Shown here in pieces: positions 1 through 6,308 of a DNA stretch of 12,290 nucleotides (positions within the stretch are counted from its first letter, which is position 1; each line of letters opens with the position of its first letter). The notes under the pieces were generated by a model, which did no database searches, was not told the DNA's origin, and was given only the letters and a program-made list of their open reading frames with translations. Both the position numbers and the translations under genes were made by a program. Origin of the DNA: an uncultured Prevotella sp. (GTDB lineage Bacteria; Bacteroidota; Bacteroidia; Bacteroidales; Bacteroidaceae); the NCBI GenBank assembly GCA_934219025.1, contig CAKQDG010000067.1, forward strand, positions 1 to 12,290, read 5' to 3'.

Positions 1-170
1 CTCCCCTTGTCAGGGGCGGAGCAGTTACTCTTTCTGCTAAAAGCTTAAATGTTTACTGGTAAAATTAGTAATGATACTGATTTTTGTAATGACAAATATG
101 TAAGTTTATGACATTTAAAGGTATATACAAACCTTGTTGCCATTCTGTTTTACAGGTCGAAAATGGTTTC
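1..170. other. Non-coding left edge of the window
   Basis: No gene can be supported here. The first 21 bases form a GC-rich hairpin (CCCCT at 3-7 with AGGGG at 12-16) that is not followed by a T-run, so it is not an obvious terminator. Two plus-strand frames stay open from the edge for 15-19 codons before a stop (one stop at 46-48). Either could be the tail of an upstream gene, but they are too short to judge. From about 50 on the sequence is AT-rich, with a short palindrome TTTACTGGTAAA at 53-64. Confidence 0.4.
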
Positions 171-175
171 CTTTG
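144..175 (+). promoter_or_regulatory. Possible promoter of the structured RNA
   Basis: TCTG (144-147) lies 20 bp before TTCCTTTG (168-175). This resembles the Bacteroidetes -33/-7 pair TTTG and TAnnTTTG with one mismatch in each box. It would start transcription at about 180-184, a few bases before the folded rod. The match is imperfect and is supported mainly by its position. Confidence 0.35.
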
Positions 176-181
176 TTTTTT

Positions 182-338
182 ATGTTTATCGCCCTCTGAC
201 AAGTAAAAATGCCAAAGGCATTACCGGTGTATTGACGGATTTCCGAGAGAGAACTTGTTCTCGTAAGGAAATACGACAATACACAGGTAAGCACGAGGAA
301 CGAGGGCTTTACTTGTCTGAGGGGGTTTTATTGGTTTT
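182..338 (+). ncRNA. 6S-like structured RNA (long rod with central bubble)
   Basis: The sequence folds back on itself almost completely. A closing stem pairs 192-207 with 308-323 (16 positions, one U-U mismatch). An upper stem pairs 222-234 with 277-289 (13 positions, one G-A mismatch). It continues through a short broken section (236-237 with 274-275) and 239-244 with 267-272, to an apical hairpin GAGAA/TTCTC closed at 253/258. Between closing and upper stems is a bubble: one strand carries a small hairpin (ATGCC, AAA, GGCAT; 209-221) and the other an unpaired purine-rich stretch (290-307). A rod with a central bubble is the hallmark of 6S RNA, which binds the RNA polymerase holoenzyme as an open-promoter mimic. 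The closing stem runs into a T-rich tract (326-338), and the other strand would end in an A-rich tract, so plus is preferred. The overlapping ORF at 163-345 is explained by this element. Family assignment is by shape only; the ends are estimated. Confidence 0.55.
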
Positions 339-361
339 CGTCTAAAAAAACATTTGCCACT

Positions 362-395
362 TCCGATAATAAATATTATCACTCCAAATATCGGA
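362..395. repeat. Overlapping inverted repeats between the RNA and the porT-like gene
   Basis: TCCGATA (362-368) is repeated inverted as TATCGGA (389-395). A second pair, GATAAT (365-370) with ATTATC (375-380), shares bases with the first, so the two hairpins exclude each other. There is no T-run directly after either. It may only be AT-rich spacer. Confidence 0.3.
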
Positions 396-402
396 TGAAC
401 AA

Positions 403-437
403 AAAAAAATACAGGACTGCTTGTCCTGCATTTTTTA
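403..437. terminator. Bidirectional terminator at the end of the porT-like gene
   Basis: CAGGAC (412-417) pairs with GTCCTG (423-428) around a 5-base loop. It is flanked by an A-run (401-409) and a T-run (431-436) that can extend the stem past one A-C mismatch. It therefore reads as an intrinsic terminator on both strands. The stop codon of the minus-strand gene (435-437) lies inside its flank. On the plus strand it could back up termination of the structured RNA. Confidence 0.65.
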
Positions 438-1187
438 TTCGAAATAGAATGTAAGGGCGATGATTTTGCTGCGCGCCTCTTTCACGCTGTTTGCATACAT
501 AAAGCGGTCTGCCATGCTCGTGTCCTTGAAGCGCTTGGCATGGTTGGTGTCAAGACAGTTGGTCAGTCCGTAACAGAATTTCAGTTCCGGACGGAGTTTG
601 AAAAACGGCAGATAGAAGTCGCAACCCAAACCTAACTCCAGAAACACATCATACTTTTTCAGCTTTATATAGTCATTGCCGTTGCCCGAAAGGTTGAGCA
701 TGGGATTCACGCCAGCCATGAGATACGGACGGTAATTGTTGTGGCGCGGGGCACTGAATATCAGGTCGGCAGCCGCAGAGATGTATATCGTCTTCATCTG
801 CTGCGTTTGCGTAACGTTCTCGCCGCTGCCCGTCTTGTCGGTCAGGTTCATAAACTTGATGTTTCGTGTTCCGAAATACATTGCCGGGGCAAGACGGAAC
901 GCGAAATGCGTGCCGAGGCGTGTTTCGCCCAAAACACCCACGGTGAACCCGGCATCCCAGTTGCTCTGGTCTGCCGTTATGAGTTTTTCAGTCGTGCCGT
1001 CGTCGGTGGTTATCATCTGCGGACCGATGTTTGTCAGTTCCAGATCCTGAAGATGCGTGCCTACCATCACTCCGAAGTGAAACGGACGGAGATCGGTGTA
1101 CGGGCGATTCTGCACTTGAGTGTCTTGCGCCATGGCGCACATGGCTGTTGTCATGGCAACAAATATGATAAATAAGCGTCGTGTCAT
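435..1187 (-). CDS. porT: PorT-like outer-membrane beta-barrel protein
   Basis: A 250-residue protein with a signal peptide (MTRRLFIIFVAM..., cleavage probably after AMA-Q near residue 20). Its body alternates short hydrophobic strands with polar turns, as in an 8-to-10-strand barrel, and ends in the aromatic strand ALTFYFE, a usual signal for outer-membrane insertion. The motif RPYTDLRPFHFGVMVG just after the signal peptide, the length and the GLGCDFYLPFFKLRPELKF segment resemble PorT/SprT of Bacteroidetes. PorT is an outer-membrane component needed for the type IX secretion system. The ORF stays open to 1253, but the extra 22 residues would precede the signal peptide, so the start at 1187 is chosen. 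No other secretion gene lies in the window. The barrel call is firm; the PorT assignment is by recognition, and a generic PorT-family barrel is the alternative. Confidence 0.7.
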   Translation of the reverse strand: MTRRLFIIFVAMTTAMCAMAQDTQVQNRPYTDLRPFHFGVMVGTHLQDLELTNIGPQMITTDDGTTEKLITADQSNWDAGFTVGVLGETRLGTHFAFRLAPAMYFGTRNIKFMNLTDKTGSGENVTQTQQMKTIYISAAADLIFSAPRHNNYRPYLMAGVNPMLNLSGNGNDYIKLKKYDVFLELGLGCDFYLPFFKLRPELKFCYGLTNCLDTNHAKRFKDTSMADRFMYANSVKEARSKIIALTFYFE

Positions 1188-1421
1188 TATTCTGATAATA
1201 TATATATAATGTATAACGGAGTTTTTTTGCCAATATTGCATTGTTGCCGTCATTTTGCCTACCTACTTCTTGTTATTTAGCCCCAAATCCCAAATACACA
1301 ATATTTGTTATGCTGAATGATACCCCACAACAAACGTGGATGCAATAATCCGGCAAATGTGCCACTAAAAACACCGGAAATATCTTTGATAGTTAAAAAA
1401 TGAAAATATCTCTACCAACTA
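1188..1421. other. Divergent intergenic region, porT-like gene and ferredoxin
   Basis: The spacer before the ferredoxin promoter holds no ORF worth calling. It has an AT run at 1197-1210 just before the porT-like start. TATCTTTG (1381-1388) matches the -7 consensus on the plus strand but has no TTTG at the proper distance upstream. I could not find a convincing minus-strand promoter for the porT-like gene. Confidence 0.5.
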
Positions 1422-1452
1422 TTAGGTATTTAAAATAAAAACACTACCTTTG
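1422..1452 (+). promoter_or_regulatory. Ferredoxin promoter
   Basis: TACCTTTG (1445-1452) is an exact match to the Bacteroidetes -7 box TAnnTTTG. A weak -33 element, TTAG (1422-1425), lies 19 bp upstream. Transcription should start at about 1457-1460, giving an AT-rich leader of roughly 45-48 bases without a Shine-Dalgarno site, as is normal for this phylum. Confidence 0.65.
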
Positions 1453-1504
1453 CATCGTACAAAAGTTAGTACACGAAATTATTAACAATTAAAATATAAT
1501 TATT

Positions 1505-1675
1505 ATGGCTTACGTAATTGGTGACGATTGTATCGCATGCGGTACATGTATTGACGAGTGTCCATCAGGTGCAATTTCTGAGGGCGAAAAGTATTCTATC
1601 GACGCAGACGCTTGCACAGAGTGCGGCACATGCGCTTCTGTTTGTCCTTCTGAGGCTATCAGCCTGCCAGAGTAA
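1505..1675 (+). CDS. 2[4Fe-4S] ferredoxin
   Basis: A 56-residue electron carrier of the clostridial or bacterial type. It has two CxxCxxCxxxCP motifs: Cys9, 12, 15, 19 with Pro20, and Cys37, 40, 43, 47 with Pro48. The two halves repeat each other (ACGTC / ECGTC), reflecting the ancient internal duplication of this family. Each cluster is held by three Cys of one motif and the last Cys of the other. The protein is strongly acidic, with one Lys and no Arg. In strict anaerobes such proteins pass low-potential electrons between oxidoreductases such as pyruvate:ferredoxin oxidoreductase, hydrogenase or Rnf; the partner here is unknown. It is monocistronic, with its own promoter and terminator, as expected for an abundant protein. 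The gene is complete and the call is secure. Confidence 0.95.
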   Translation: MAYVIGDDCIACGTCIDECPSGAISEGEKYSIDADACTECGTCASVCPSEAISLPE

Positions 1676-1738
1676 TCTGTAGACAGAAGTAGAAACCAAG
1701 GAGAATAAAATCTCATATATTATTAAGTTTTAGAAACT

Positions 1739-1780
1739 AAAGGAGCGACGCCAGTTATGGAGCCGCTCCTTTTCTTTTTT
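1739..1780 (+). terminator. Ferredoxin terminator
   Basis: AAAGGAGCG (1739-1747) pairs with CGCTCCTTT (1764-1772), and further inner pairs are possible (CC with GG). The T-rich tail TTTTCTTTTTT runs to 1780. It is 64 bases after the ferredoxin stop. It probably also limits minus-strand transcription of the metallophosphatase gene, since the opposite arm is also followed by a few T residues. Confidence 0.85.
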
Positions 1781-1824
1781 ATCCCCCTACTCTGCCGATG
1801 CCCGCCGTGCGGGGGCACCGGTGT

Positions 1825-2667
1825 TTATTTCTTCTTCATATCCACCACAAGCCGGCCGATGAAGATACCGCTCTTGCCGTTCTGGTCGTTGGGCACACTC
1901 ACGCCGTCGAGATTTTTCACACGGCGCAACGTCTGGAAATACGTATGCGAATGGCCGCCCAGCACAATGTCGATATTTCTTGTCTTTGCCATCATCTGCT
2001 TGTCGCCGGTGCCGTCAGCGCCCCACCCCAGGTGGGAGATACACACCACGAGGTCGCACTTCTCCTTGTTCTTCAATGCGTCGGCAGCCTTCTGCGCCTC
2101 AACCACGGGGTCGAGGAATTTCACGCCCACACAGTTTTTGTCAGACACGAGTCCCTTCATCTCGGGTGCAAGTCCGAACACGCCAATCTTCAATCCGTTT
2201 CGCTTTATCACCACGTATGGTTTGACAAGCCCTTCCACACACGTGCCGGTGAAATCATAGTTGGCACAAACGATAGGGAATTTTGCCATGCGGAAGAGGC
2301 GCGCCATGTTTTCAAGTCCAAAGTCGAATTCATGGTTTCCTATCGTGGCGGCATCATAGTGCATCATGTTCATCAAGCCAACCTCCACATCGCCTTTGAA
2401 CATGGAGTAGTATGGCGAACCTTGAGAGAAATCGCCACTGTCGAAGAGCAAGAGGTCGGGATTTTTCTTCCGTTCCTCGTCGAGCATCGCCACACGACGC
2501 AGGTATCCGCCGCGTCCGGCCTGCAGCGTGTCGGCAAGGGTAGACTTCAGCGGCATTACGCAGCTGTGGGTGTCGTTAGTGTGAAGTATCAGCAACTGCT
2601 TGCCGCGGGCCATGCCCGTAGCGGCAAATGCCGCAACGGCAAACAAGAATATTATCAGTTTTTTCAT
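1825..2667 (-). CDS. Metallophosphatase domain of a split 5'-nucleotidase
   Basis: A 280-residue exported protein with a signal peptide (MKKLIIFLFAVAAFAATGMA). It holds the complete metal-binding set of the calcineurin-like 5'-nucleotidase family: NDTH (Asp32, His34), DSGD (Asp76, Asp79), GNHEFDFG (Asn111, His112), SHLG (His212) and GGHSH (His239, His241). Such enzymes remove phosphate from nucleotides outside the cytoplasm. UshA-type enzymes are about 500-550 residues and carry a second, substrate-binding domain. Here that domain is absent and is encoded by the gene just upstream, 45 bases away. I infer one enzyme made from two polypeptides, or two partners acting together. The order of motifs and the intact ligands suggest an active hydrolase. 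Substrate (AMP, UDP-sugars or 2',3'-cyclic nucleotides) cannot be told from sequence. Confidence 0.9.
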   Translation of the reverse strand: MKKLIIFLFAVAAFAATGMARGKQLLILHTNDTHSCVMPLKSTLADTLQAGRGGYLRRVAMLDEERKKNPDLLLFDSGDFSQGSPYYSMFKGDVEVGLMNMMHYDAATIGNHEFDFGLENMARLFRMAKFPIVCANYDFTGTCVEGLVKPYVVIKRNGLKIGVFGLAPEMKGLVSDKNCVGVKFLDPVVEAQKAADALKNKEKCDLVVCISHLGWGADGTGDKQMMAKTRNIDIVLGGHSHTYFQTLRRVKNLDGVSVPNDQNGKSGIFIGRLVVDMKKK

Positions 2668-2712
2668 TTCAATGCTTTATTTTATTTTGAAACATAAGTA
2701 TGATGCCATCTG

Positions 2713-3483
2713 TCAGTCTTTGGAAATGATGAATCTGCCCTCCACATTGGAGTCTACAGCTTCGCCACGGGCAGCCTTATCCTTGAAATAGTTTATTATG
2801 ATAAAGCGCACGTTGTTTTTCTCATCCTTCGGACTGTTCACGCGGGTCTTGCTCTTGAACGCCACCATCCTGTCATTGCCCTCGGCAATATAGTCGAGAG
2901 TGGCTATGCGGTATTCTTTCTTGGGGTCCACGTCGTGGCCGTTGATTTTCAGGCTCTTGATATTTCCGGCCTTGTCTGAAACCACCTCCACGCCATGACT
3001 CACGGCCTGTCCGCCATATCCCGCCATCTGGGAGAAAAGTTCAAGCACCTTCTCGCCGGTAAGCGAACAGAAGCATATTTTATTTTCAAACGGCGCCACG
3101 TCGAGCACGTCGCCATAGGTAATCTCTCCGGCAGGAAACGACGCACGTATGCCGCCCATATTATATACGGCAAAGTCGGGATGCTCGCCGAAAGGTTCGC
3201 CACCCCATACCAGAATGTCGGCAAGAAGATTTGACAGCGGACTTTCGGGCTGATACTTCGAGAGCGGCTTTGCCGTGCGCCCCACCACTGGACTCATCAC
3301 GCTGTCCACCTTTGCCCTGTAAGGGGCGATGAAAGCTTCGGCGGCAGCGTCTTTGTTTCTGTCGTATCGGCTGTCTATCAGCATACGGCTACGGGTAACG
3401 CCTGCCATCTGGTAGTGCGAGGCACAACCTGTGACCATAAGTGCAGCCGACAGAATGATTGCGGCTTTGTATTTGCTACACAT
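2713..3483 (-). CDS. 5'-nucleotidase C-terminal domain lipoprotein
   Basis: A 256-residue lipoprotein: N-terminal hydrophobic stretch then lipobox VTGC with Cys20 as the lipid-bearing residue. From about residue 65 on it matches the substrate-binding C-terminal domain of UshA-like 5'-nucleotidases. It has the SPLSNLLAD segment, the YNMGGIRASFPAG motif, ITYGDVLDVAPFEN, and near the end YIAEGNDRM. In full-length enzymes this domain positions the nucleotide base over the metal site of the other domain. No metal ligands are present, so alone it should not hydrolyse. It is the first gene of the pair, and the catalytic domain follows 45 bases downstream on the same strand. Lipid anchoring could hold the soluble catalytic partner at a membrane; that is inference. 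The split form is common in Bacteroidales. Confidence 0.88.
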   Translation of the reverse strand: MCSKYKAAIILSAALMVTGCASHYQMAGVTRSRMLIDSRYDRNKDAAAEAFIAPYRAKVDSVMSPVVGRTAKPLSKYQPESPLSNLLADILVWGGEPFGEHPDFAVYNMGGIRASFPAGEITYGDVLDVAPFENKICFCSLTGEKVLELFSQMAGYGGQAVSHGVEVVSDKAGNIKSLKINGHDVDPKKEYRIATLDYIAEGNDRMVAFKSKTRVNSPKDEKNNVRFIIINYFKDKAARGEAVDSNVEGRFIISKD

Positions 3484-3516
3484 ATTATATTATTGTTTTT
3501 TTATATTTTCTTTCTG

Positions 3517-3524
3517 CAAAGTTA
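3517..3524 (-). promoter_or_regulatory. Likely promoter of the split nucleotidase operon
   Basis: Read on the minus strand this is TAACTTTG, an exact -7 box of the Bacteroidetes form. The -33 region about 20 bp further upstream (3543-3548) has only a weak match (CTTTA). It would give a leader of about 25 bases before the start at 3483. Confidence 0.5.
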
Positions 3525-3570
3525 CACTAAAATGCCCATACTTTAAAGGATGTCTACGAAAAAGCACACG

Positions 3571-3599
3571 AAAAAAGGCATTTCCTCCCCGGAAATGCC
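3571..3599 (-). terminator. Terminator of the NlpC/P60 gene
   Basis: A perfect 9-bp stem, GGCATTTCC (3577-3585) with GGAAATGCC (3591-3599), and a 5-base loop. On the minus strand it is followed by TTTTTT (3571-3576). It lies about 30 bases after the peptidase stop codon and separates that gene from the nucleotidase operon. Confidence 0.9.
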
Positions 3600-3629
3600 C
3601 TGACTGTATACACGGAATTTGTTTTTCCT

Positions 3630-4193
3630 TTATTTTGATATTCTTCTCGCCCCCACATAGCGGCGAGAATAGAATGGCTCGCTTGACTTGCTCACCTTCA
3701 CGCCGCCGGAACTGCTGGCATGGATAAAGCTGAAATTGCCCTTCATCGGGTCGTAGTCCACAACGATACCCACGTGGCCTATCGACTTGCCGGAACGCGG
3801 ACTTGTGAAGAACACCAGATCGCCTGTCTGAAGATTGCTTGCCGACACTGGTTCGCCCTGAGTGTATTGTCCGCGAGAGGAGCGGTTCAGCTCCACTCCC
3901 ATCTGGCGATACAGATAGCTGGTGAAGCCGGAGCAGTCGAAGCCGCCAGGACCGGATGCACCGGAGCGATAGCGTGTGCCTATAAGCGAGAAGGCCTCGT
4001 TCATAAGGTTTTCCATCGATGCCACATCGTAGCTGTCGATGTCCTTGCCGTCGTTGGCATAGAGAAAATCAAAATTGTCTATCTCGTCAATCTGTTGCTC
4101 ATCATTGTCGTTGTCTGTCGCTCCGCTTGCCAATGCCGGCGCGACAAAAGCAAAAAGGGAAATAATTATTGTTTTAAATCTTCTTGTCATCAT
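3630..4193 (-). CDS. Secreted NlpC/P60 (C40) cell-wall peptidase
   Basis: Numbered from the start at 4193, this is a 187-residue protein with a signal peptide (MMTRRFKTIIISLFAFVAPALASGA). An acidic low-complexity stretch follows (about residues 26-60), then an NlpC/P60 catalytic domain to the end. The catalytic triad is visible: Cys87 in FDCSGF, His140 in GHVGIV and His158 in FIHAS. This family cuts peptide bonds in the stem peptides of peptidoglycan, typically between D-Glu and the diamino acid. There is no SH3 or LysM binding domain, so it is a minimal enzyme. The frame stays open to 4313, but the extra 40 residues precede a normal signal peptide and overlap a possible -7 box, so they are discarded; a start three bases later is equally possible. 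It is probably monocistronic, with a strong terminator behind it. Confidence 0.88.
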   Translation of the reverse strand: MMTRRFKTIIISLFAFVAPALASGATDNDNDEQQIDEIDNFDFLYANDGKDIDSYDVASMENLMNEAFSLIGTRYRSGASGPGGFDCSGFTSYLYRQMGVELNRSSRGQYTQGEPVSASNLQTGDLVFFTSPRSGKSIGHVGIVVDYDPMKGNFSFIHASSSGGVKVSKSSEPFYSRRYVGARRISK

Positions 4194-4485
4194 AAACGTT
4201 AGCTTTATAGCACCACATAAATTCCCGGAAACGGCATTACATAAACACATAATGGCGCAAAAGAAAGAATTTATTTTGCATTGTGATGCATGTTCTTGAT
4301 TTGTTTCTGCCACAAAAATAGTAAAAAAAACTGATATTCGCGAGTGTTTTACATCTTTTCAAATAATGCAAAAGCCGGTATTTCAGTGCTTTCCGTTCTC
4401 TTTACCTCTTGATATAAGTGCATTTACAATAAAATTGCAAAGCGAAAGGTTTAGCCCGAGGCTTTTATTTTCTTTAACAAAACGA
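4194..4485. other. Intergenic region before the NlpC/P60 gene
   Basis: No gene seen. On the minus strand 4313-4320 reads TATTTTTG, which fits the -7 form TAnnTTTG. It would give a leader of about 115 bases for the peptidase gene, but no TTTG stands at the expected -33 position, so it is only a candidate. AGCC/GGCT (4453-4463) makes a short plus-strand hairpin before a T-rich tract, with no plus-strand gene to serve. Confidence 0.4.
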
Positions 4486-4524
4486 GCGTGGCGTATTCCT
4501 AATATTTTTCAGAATACGCCACGC
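4474..4524 (-). terminator. Terminator of the rsmI-lipoprotein unit
   Basis: A perfect 13-bp stem, GCGTGGCGTATTC (4486-4498) with GAATACGCCACGC (4512-4524), and a 13-base loop. It lies 34 bases after the lipoprotein stop codon. On the minus strand it runs into TCGTTTTGTTAAAG, a T-rich exit. It is the longest uninterrupted terminator stem in the window. Confidence 0.85.
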
Positions 4525-4558
4525 CTGTTACTTTTTTCCGCAAAATGTCTCGCAGATT

Positions 4559-5407
4559 TTATTTTACTTGTATTACAAGATATTTGCTCGTGCTCCAGAA
4601 CAGCTGCGGGTTGGTTATGCGCAGCACATACTGGTCTTTTGCATCGGTTGCCAGCGTGTAGCTGCTTGATGGGTGCATAGTCAAGATCTTTGCCGATTTA
4701 GAATACAGCTTTATCTCTTTGTCCACCCTGATGTCTATCTTGGTAAAGAAATTCTTGTTGAAGTTTCCCTGCAACACCTTTCCCTTAACAAGCACGTTCT
4801 GTGCCTTGAGCTCCTTTTTCGAACCGAAGGCAAACCATGCCGTGTTGAGTTGCTTGTCTTGCGAATCTATGGTTTGCGCCTTCTGCTCTGTTTCCGATTT
4901 CAGGTCAGAAACATTGGTGTTCAGCGTATTTATCGTGGCGTCAAGCTCGGCAATGTGTATGTCTTTCGCATTGAGCTCCGCACGCAACTGCTTCAGTTGC
5001 TCGTCTTTCTCCTCCATCTGCTTGATAAGGTTTTCCACCGTGCGCTTCAGCTCTGAACTTTTGAACGAGCTTTCTCGCATCTGCTGCTGCAGTTTTGCTA
5101 TTAGCTCCTTATTCTCGTTCATCCGCTGCTGGATAAACTGGATATTCTCGCGAATCTGTGCCTGCTTGTTCTCTCCTTCGCCATCCTTAGCTATCGTAAC
5201 GCGGTCTTCTGCCTTGTTGATGGCACGGAATCCCTCTTCCACGTCGTTAAGGATTCCCATCATATCGTTTATCTCATTGTCACGCTGCTCTATTATCTTC
5301 TGCAGCGAGTCGTTCTGCACTGTGTTATTTTGCGGCTGCTCCACTTTCCCGTTTTTGCAGGCAACTATCGCTGTCATGCAAAATGCTAAAAACAGAATTT
5401 TTTTCAT
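4559..5407 (-). CDS. Coiled-coil lipoprotein, adhesin-like
   Basis: A 282-residue lipoprotein: signal peptide MKKILFLAFCMTA, lipobox IVAC, with the lipidated Cys near residue 17. A Gln/Asn-rich spacer follows, then a long coiled coil (about residues 30-190) rich in Gln, Glu, Lys and Leu. The C-terminal part, about 90 residues, is compact and beta-rich (VKGKVLQGNFN to KYLVIQVK). The coiled-coil plus beta-domain layout and the length recall the Bacteroides collagen-binding lipoproteins of the Cbp1 type, but I recall that family only in outline and binding is not shown. NDSLQ near residue 35 contains D-S-L, which fits the D(S/T)(A/I/L/M/T/V) O-glycosylation signal of Bacteroidetes envelope proteins. 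The start is the ATG at 5407; an upstream TTG adds two residues and is unlikely. The gap to rsmI is 23 bases, so they are probably co-transcribed. Confidence 0.75.
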   Translation of the reverse strand: MKKILFLAFCMTAIVACKNGKVEQPQNNTVQNDSLQKIIEQRDNEINDMMGILNDVEEGFRAINKAEDRVTIAKDGEGENKQAQIRENIQFIQQRMNENKELIAKLQQQMRESSFKSSELKRTVENLIKQMEEKDEQLKQLRAELNAKDIHIAELDATINTLNTNVSDLKSETEQKAQTIDSQDKQLNTAWFAFGSKKELKAQNVLVKGKVLQGNFNKNFFTKIDIRVDKEIKLYSKSAKILTMHPSSSYTLATDAKDQYVLRITNPQLFWSTSKYLVIQVK

Positions 5408-5430
5408 AATCAAAATGTGTGATTAGTTAT

Positions 5431-6213
5431 TTACTCTTCTTCAAAACTCCTGAACTTCTTTTTTTTGAACTTGCTCGTATCCTGGCGGCTTTCAGCATCC
5501 ACTGCCTTGTCTTTCAACTTCTTTGCCTTTTTCAGCTCTTCTTCATCGGCGCCAGCCACTACAATAACAAACTCTCCCCGAGGCGGGGTTTCTTCGAAAT
5601 GGCTCACCACTTCGTCTATCGTGCCGCGCACACTCTCTTCGTGAATCTTTGAAATCTCGCGGCATGCGCTTACCTGGCGGTCGCCACCGAAATACTCGGC
5701 AAACTGTTTCAAGGTCTTGACCACACGGTATGGCGACTCATAGAAAATCATCGTGCGCGTTTCCTGCGCCAAGATGTCAAGTCGCGTGGCGCGCCCTTTT
5801 TTCTGCGGCAGGAAGCCTTCAAAACAAAATCTGTCGCAAGGCAACCCCGACGAAACAAGAGCCGGCACAAATGCCGTTGCACCGGGCAGGCACTGAACGG
5901 TTATTCCGGCAGCGGCAGCCTCGCGTGCGAGATAGAAACCTGGATCACTTATCCCCGGAGTTCCGGCGTCGCTGATCAGGGCTATCGTCTGACCTCCCTT
6001 CAGACGCTCCACAATGCCGGCCGTGGTGCCATGCTCGTTGAATTTGTGGTGGGCCATAAGCTGGTTCTTTATCTCAAAATGCTTCAACAGGATACCCGAT
6101 GTCCGTGTATCCTCTGCCAACACCAAATCCGCTTCCTTTAGAATGCGGATTGCACGTAGCGTCATATCTTCCATATTGCCGACAGGGGTCGGCACAATAT
6201 ACAATGTTCCCAT
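5431..6213 (-). CDS. rsmI: 16S rRNA (cytidine(1402)-2'-O)-methyltransferase
   Basis: A 260-residue cytoplasmic enzyme of the tetrapyrrole-methylase fold. It uses S-adenosylmethionine to methylate the 2'-O of C1402 in the decoding centre of 16S rRNA. The family signature is clear: MGTLYIVPTPVGN at the start, AEDTR (about residues 34-38), ISDAGTPGISDPG (about 80-92), LPGATAFVPAL, and FYESPYRV (about 152-159). The E. coli enzyme is about 286 residues; here the C-terminal domain is replaced by a short, highly charged Lys/Glu-rich tail (about residues 220-260), as in shorter Bacteroidetes versions. The frame stays open to a TTG at 6225, but that codon lies inside the -7 box, so the ATG at 6213 is the start. 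The mRNA should have almost no leader. Confidence 0.95.
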   Translation of the reverse strand: MGTLYIVPTPVGNMEDMTLRAIRILKEADLVLAEDTRTSGILLKHFEIKNQLMAHHKFNEHGTTAGIVERLKGGQTIALISDAGTPGISDPGFYLAREAAAAGITVQCLPGATAFVPALVSSGLPCDRFCFEGFLPQKKGRATRLDILAQETRTMIFYESPYRVVKTLKQFAEYFGGDRQVSACREISKIHEESVRGTIDEVVSHFEETPPRGEFVIVVAGADEEELKKAKKLKDKAVDAESRQDTSKFKKKKFRSFEEE

Positions 6214-6222
6214 ACTTTGCCA

Positions 6223-6254
6223 CAAATATAAGGATATTAATCAGGTGGAGCAAA
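6223..6254 (-). promoter_or_regulatory. rsmI promoter, at the start codon
   Basis: On the minus strand TTTG (6251-6254) is followed after exactly 20 bp by TATATTTG (6223-6230). Both boxes are perfect matches to the Bacteroidetes consensus. Transcription should begin within about 0-5 bases of the rsmI ATG (6211-6213). Confidence 0.8.
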
Positions 6255-6269
6255 AAATACAGCGGTTTC

Positions 6270-6301
6270 TTTGCAATTTTTAAAACGTCTTTGTAATTTT
6301 G
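6270..6301 (+). promoter_or_regulatory. tdk promoter, at the start codon
   Basis: TTTG (6270-6273) is followed after exactly 20 bp by TAATTTTG (6294-6301), both perfect consensus boxes. The tdk ATG begins at 6309, eight bases after the -7 box, where transcription itself should start. The TAA of the -7 box is an in-frame stop for tdk, so no earlier start is possible. Confidence 0.85.
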
Positions 6302-6308
6302 CGCGCAA

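Noticed and set aside
1..62. C-terminus of an upstream gene at the left edge
   Set aside because: Two different frames are open for only 15-19 codons and neither shows a recognisable protein end.
182..338. Integron attC site or transposon end as the explanation for the large inverted repeat
   Set aside because: No cassette genes, integrase, transposase or target duplication are visible, and the stem-bubble-stem form with a T-rich exit fits an RNA better.
163..345. A 60-codon plus-strand ORF
   Set aside because: It lies wholly on the folded RNA element; its residues simply reflect the inverted stems, and it has no family likeness.
1798..2697. A 299-codon plus-strand ORF opposite the metallophosphatase
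   Set aside because: His/Val-rich shadow of a gene whose metal-binding motifs on the other strand are unmistakable.
4194..4313. N-terminal extension of the NlpC/P60 protein
   Set aside because: It would put 40 residues before a normal signal peptide and would start on a possible -7 box.
4719..5426. A 235-codon plus-strand ORF opposite the lipoprotein
   Set aside because: It is Ser/Cys/Phe-rich, as expected from the antisense of a Gln/Glu/Lys coiled coil, and the minus-strand gene has a lipobox, good layout and a terminator.
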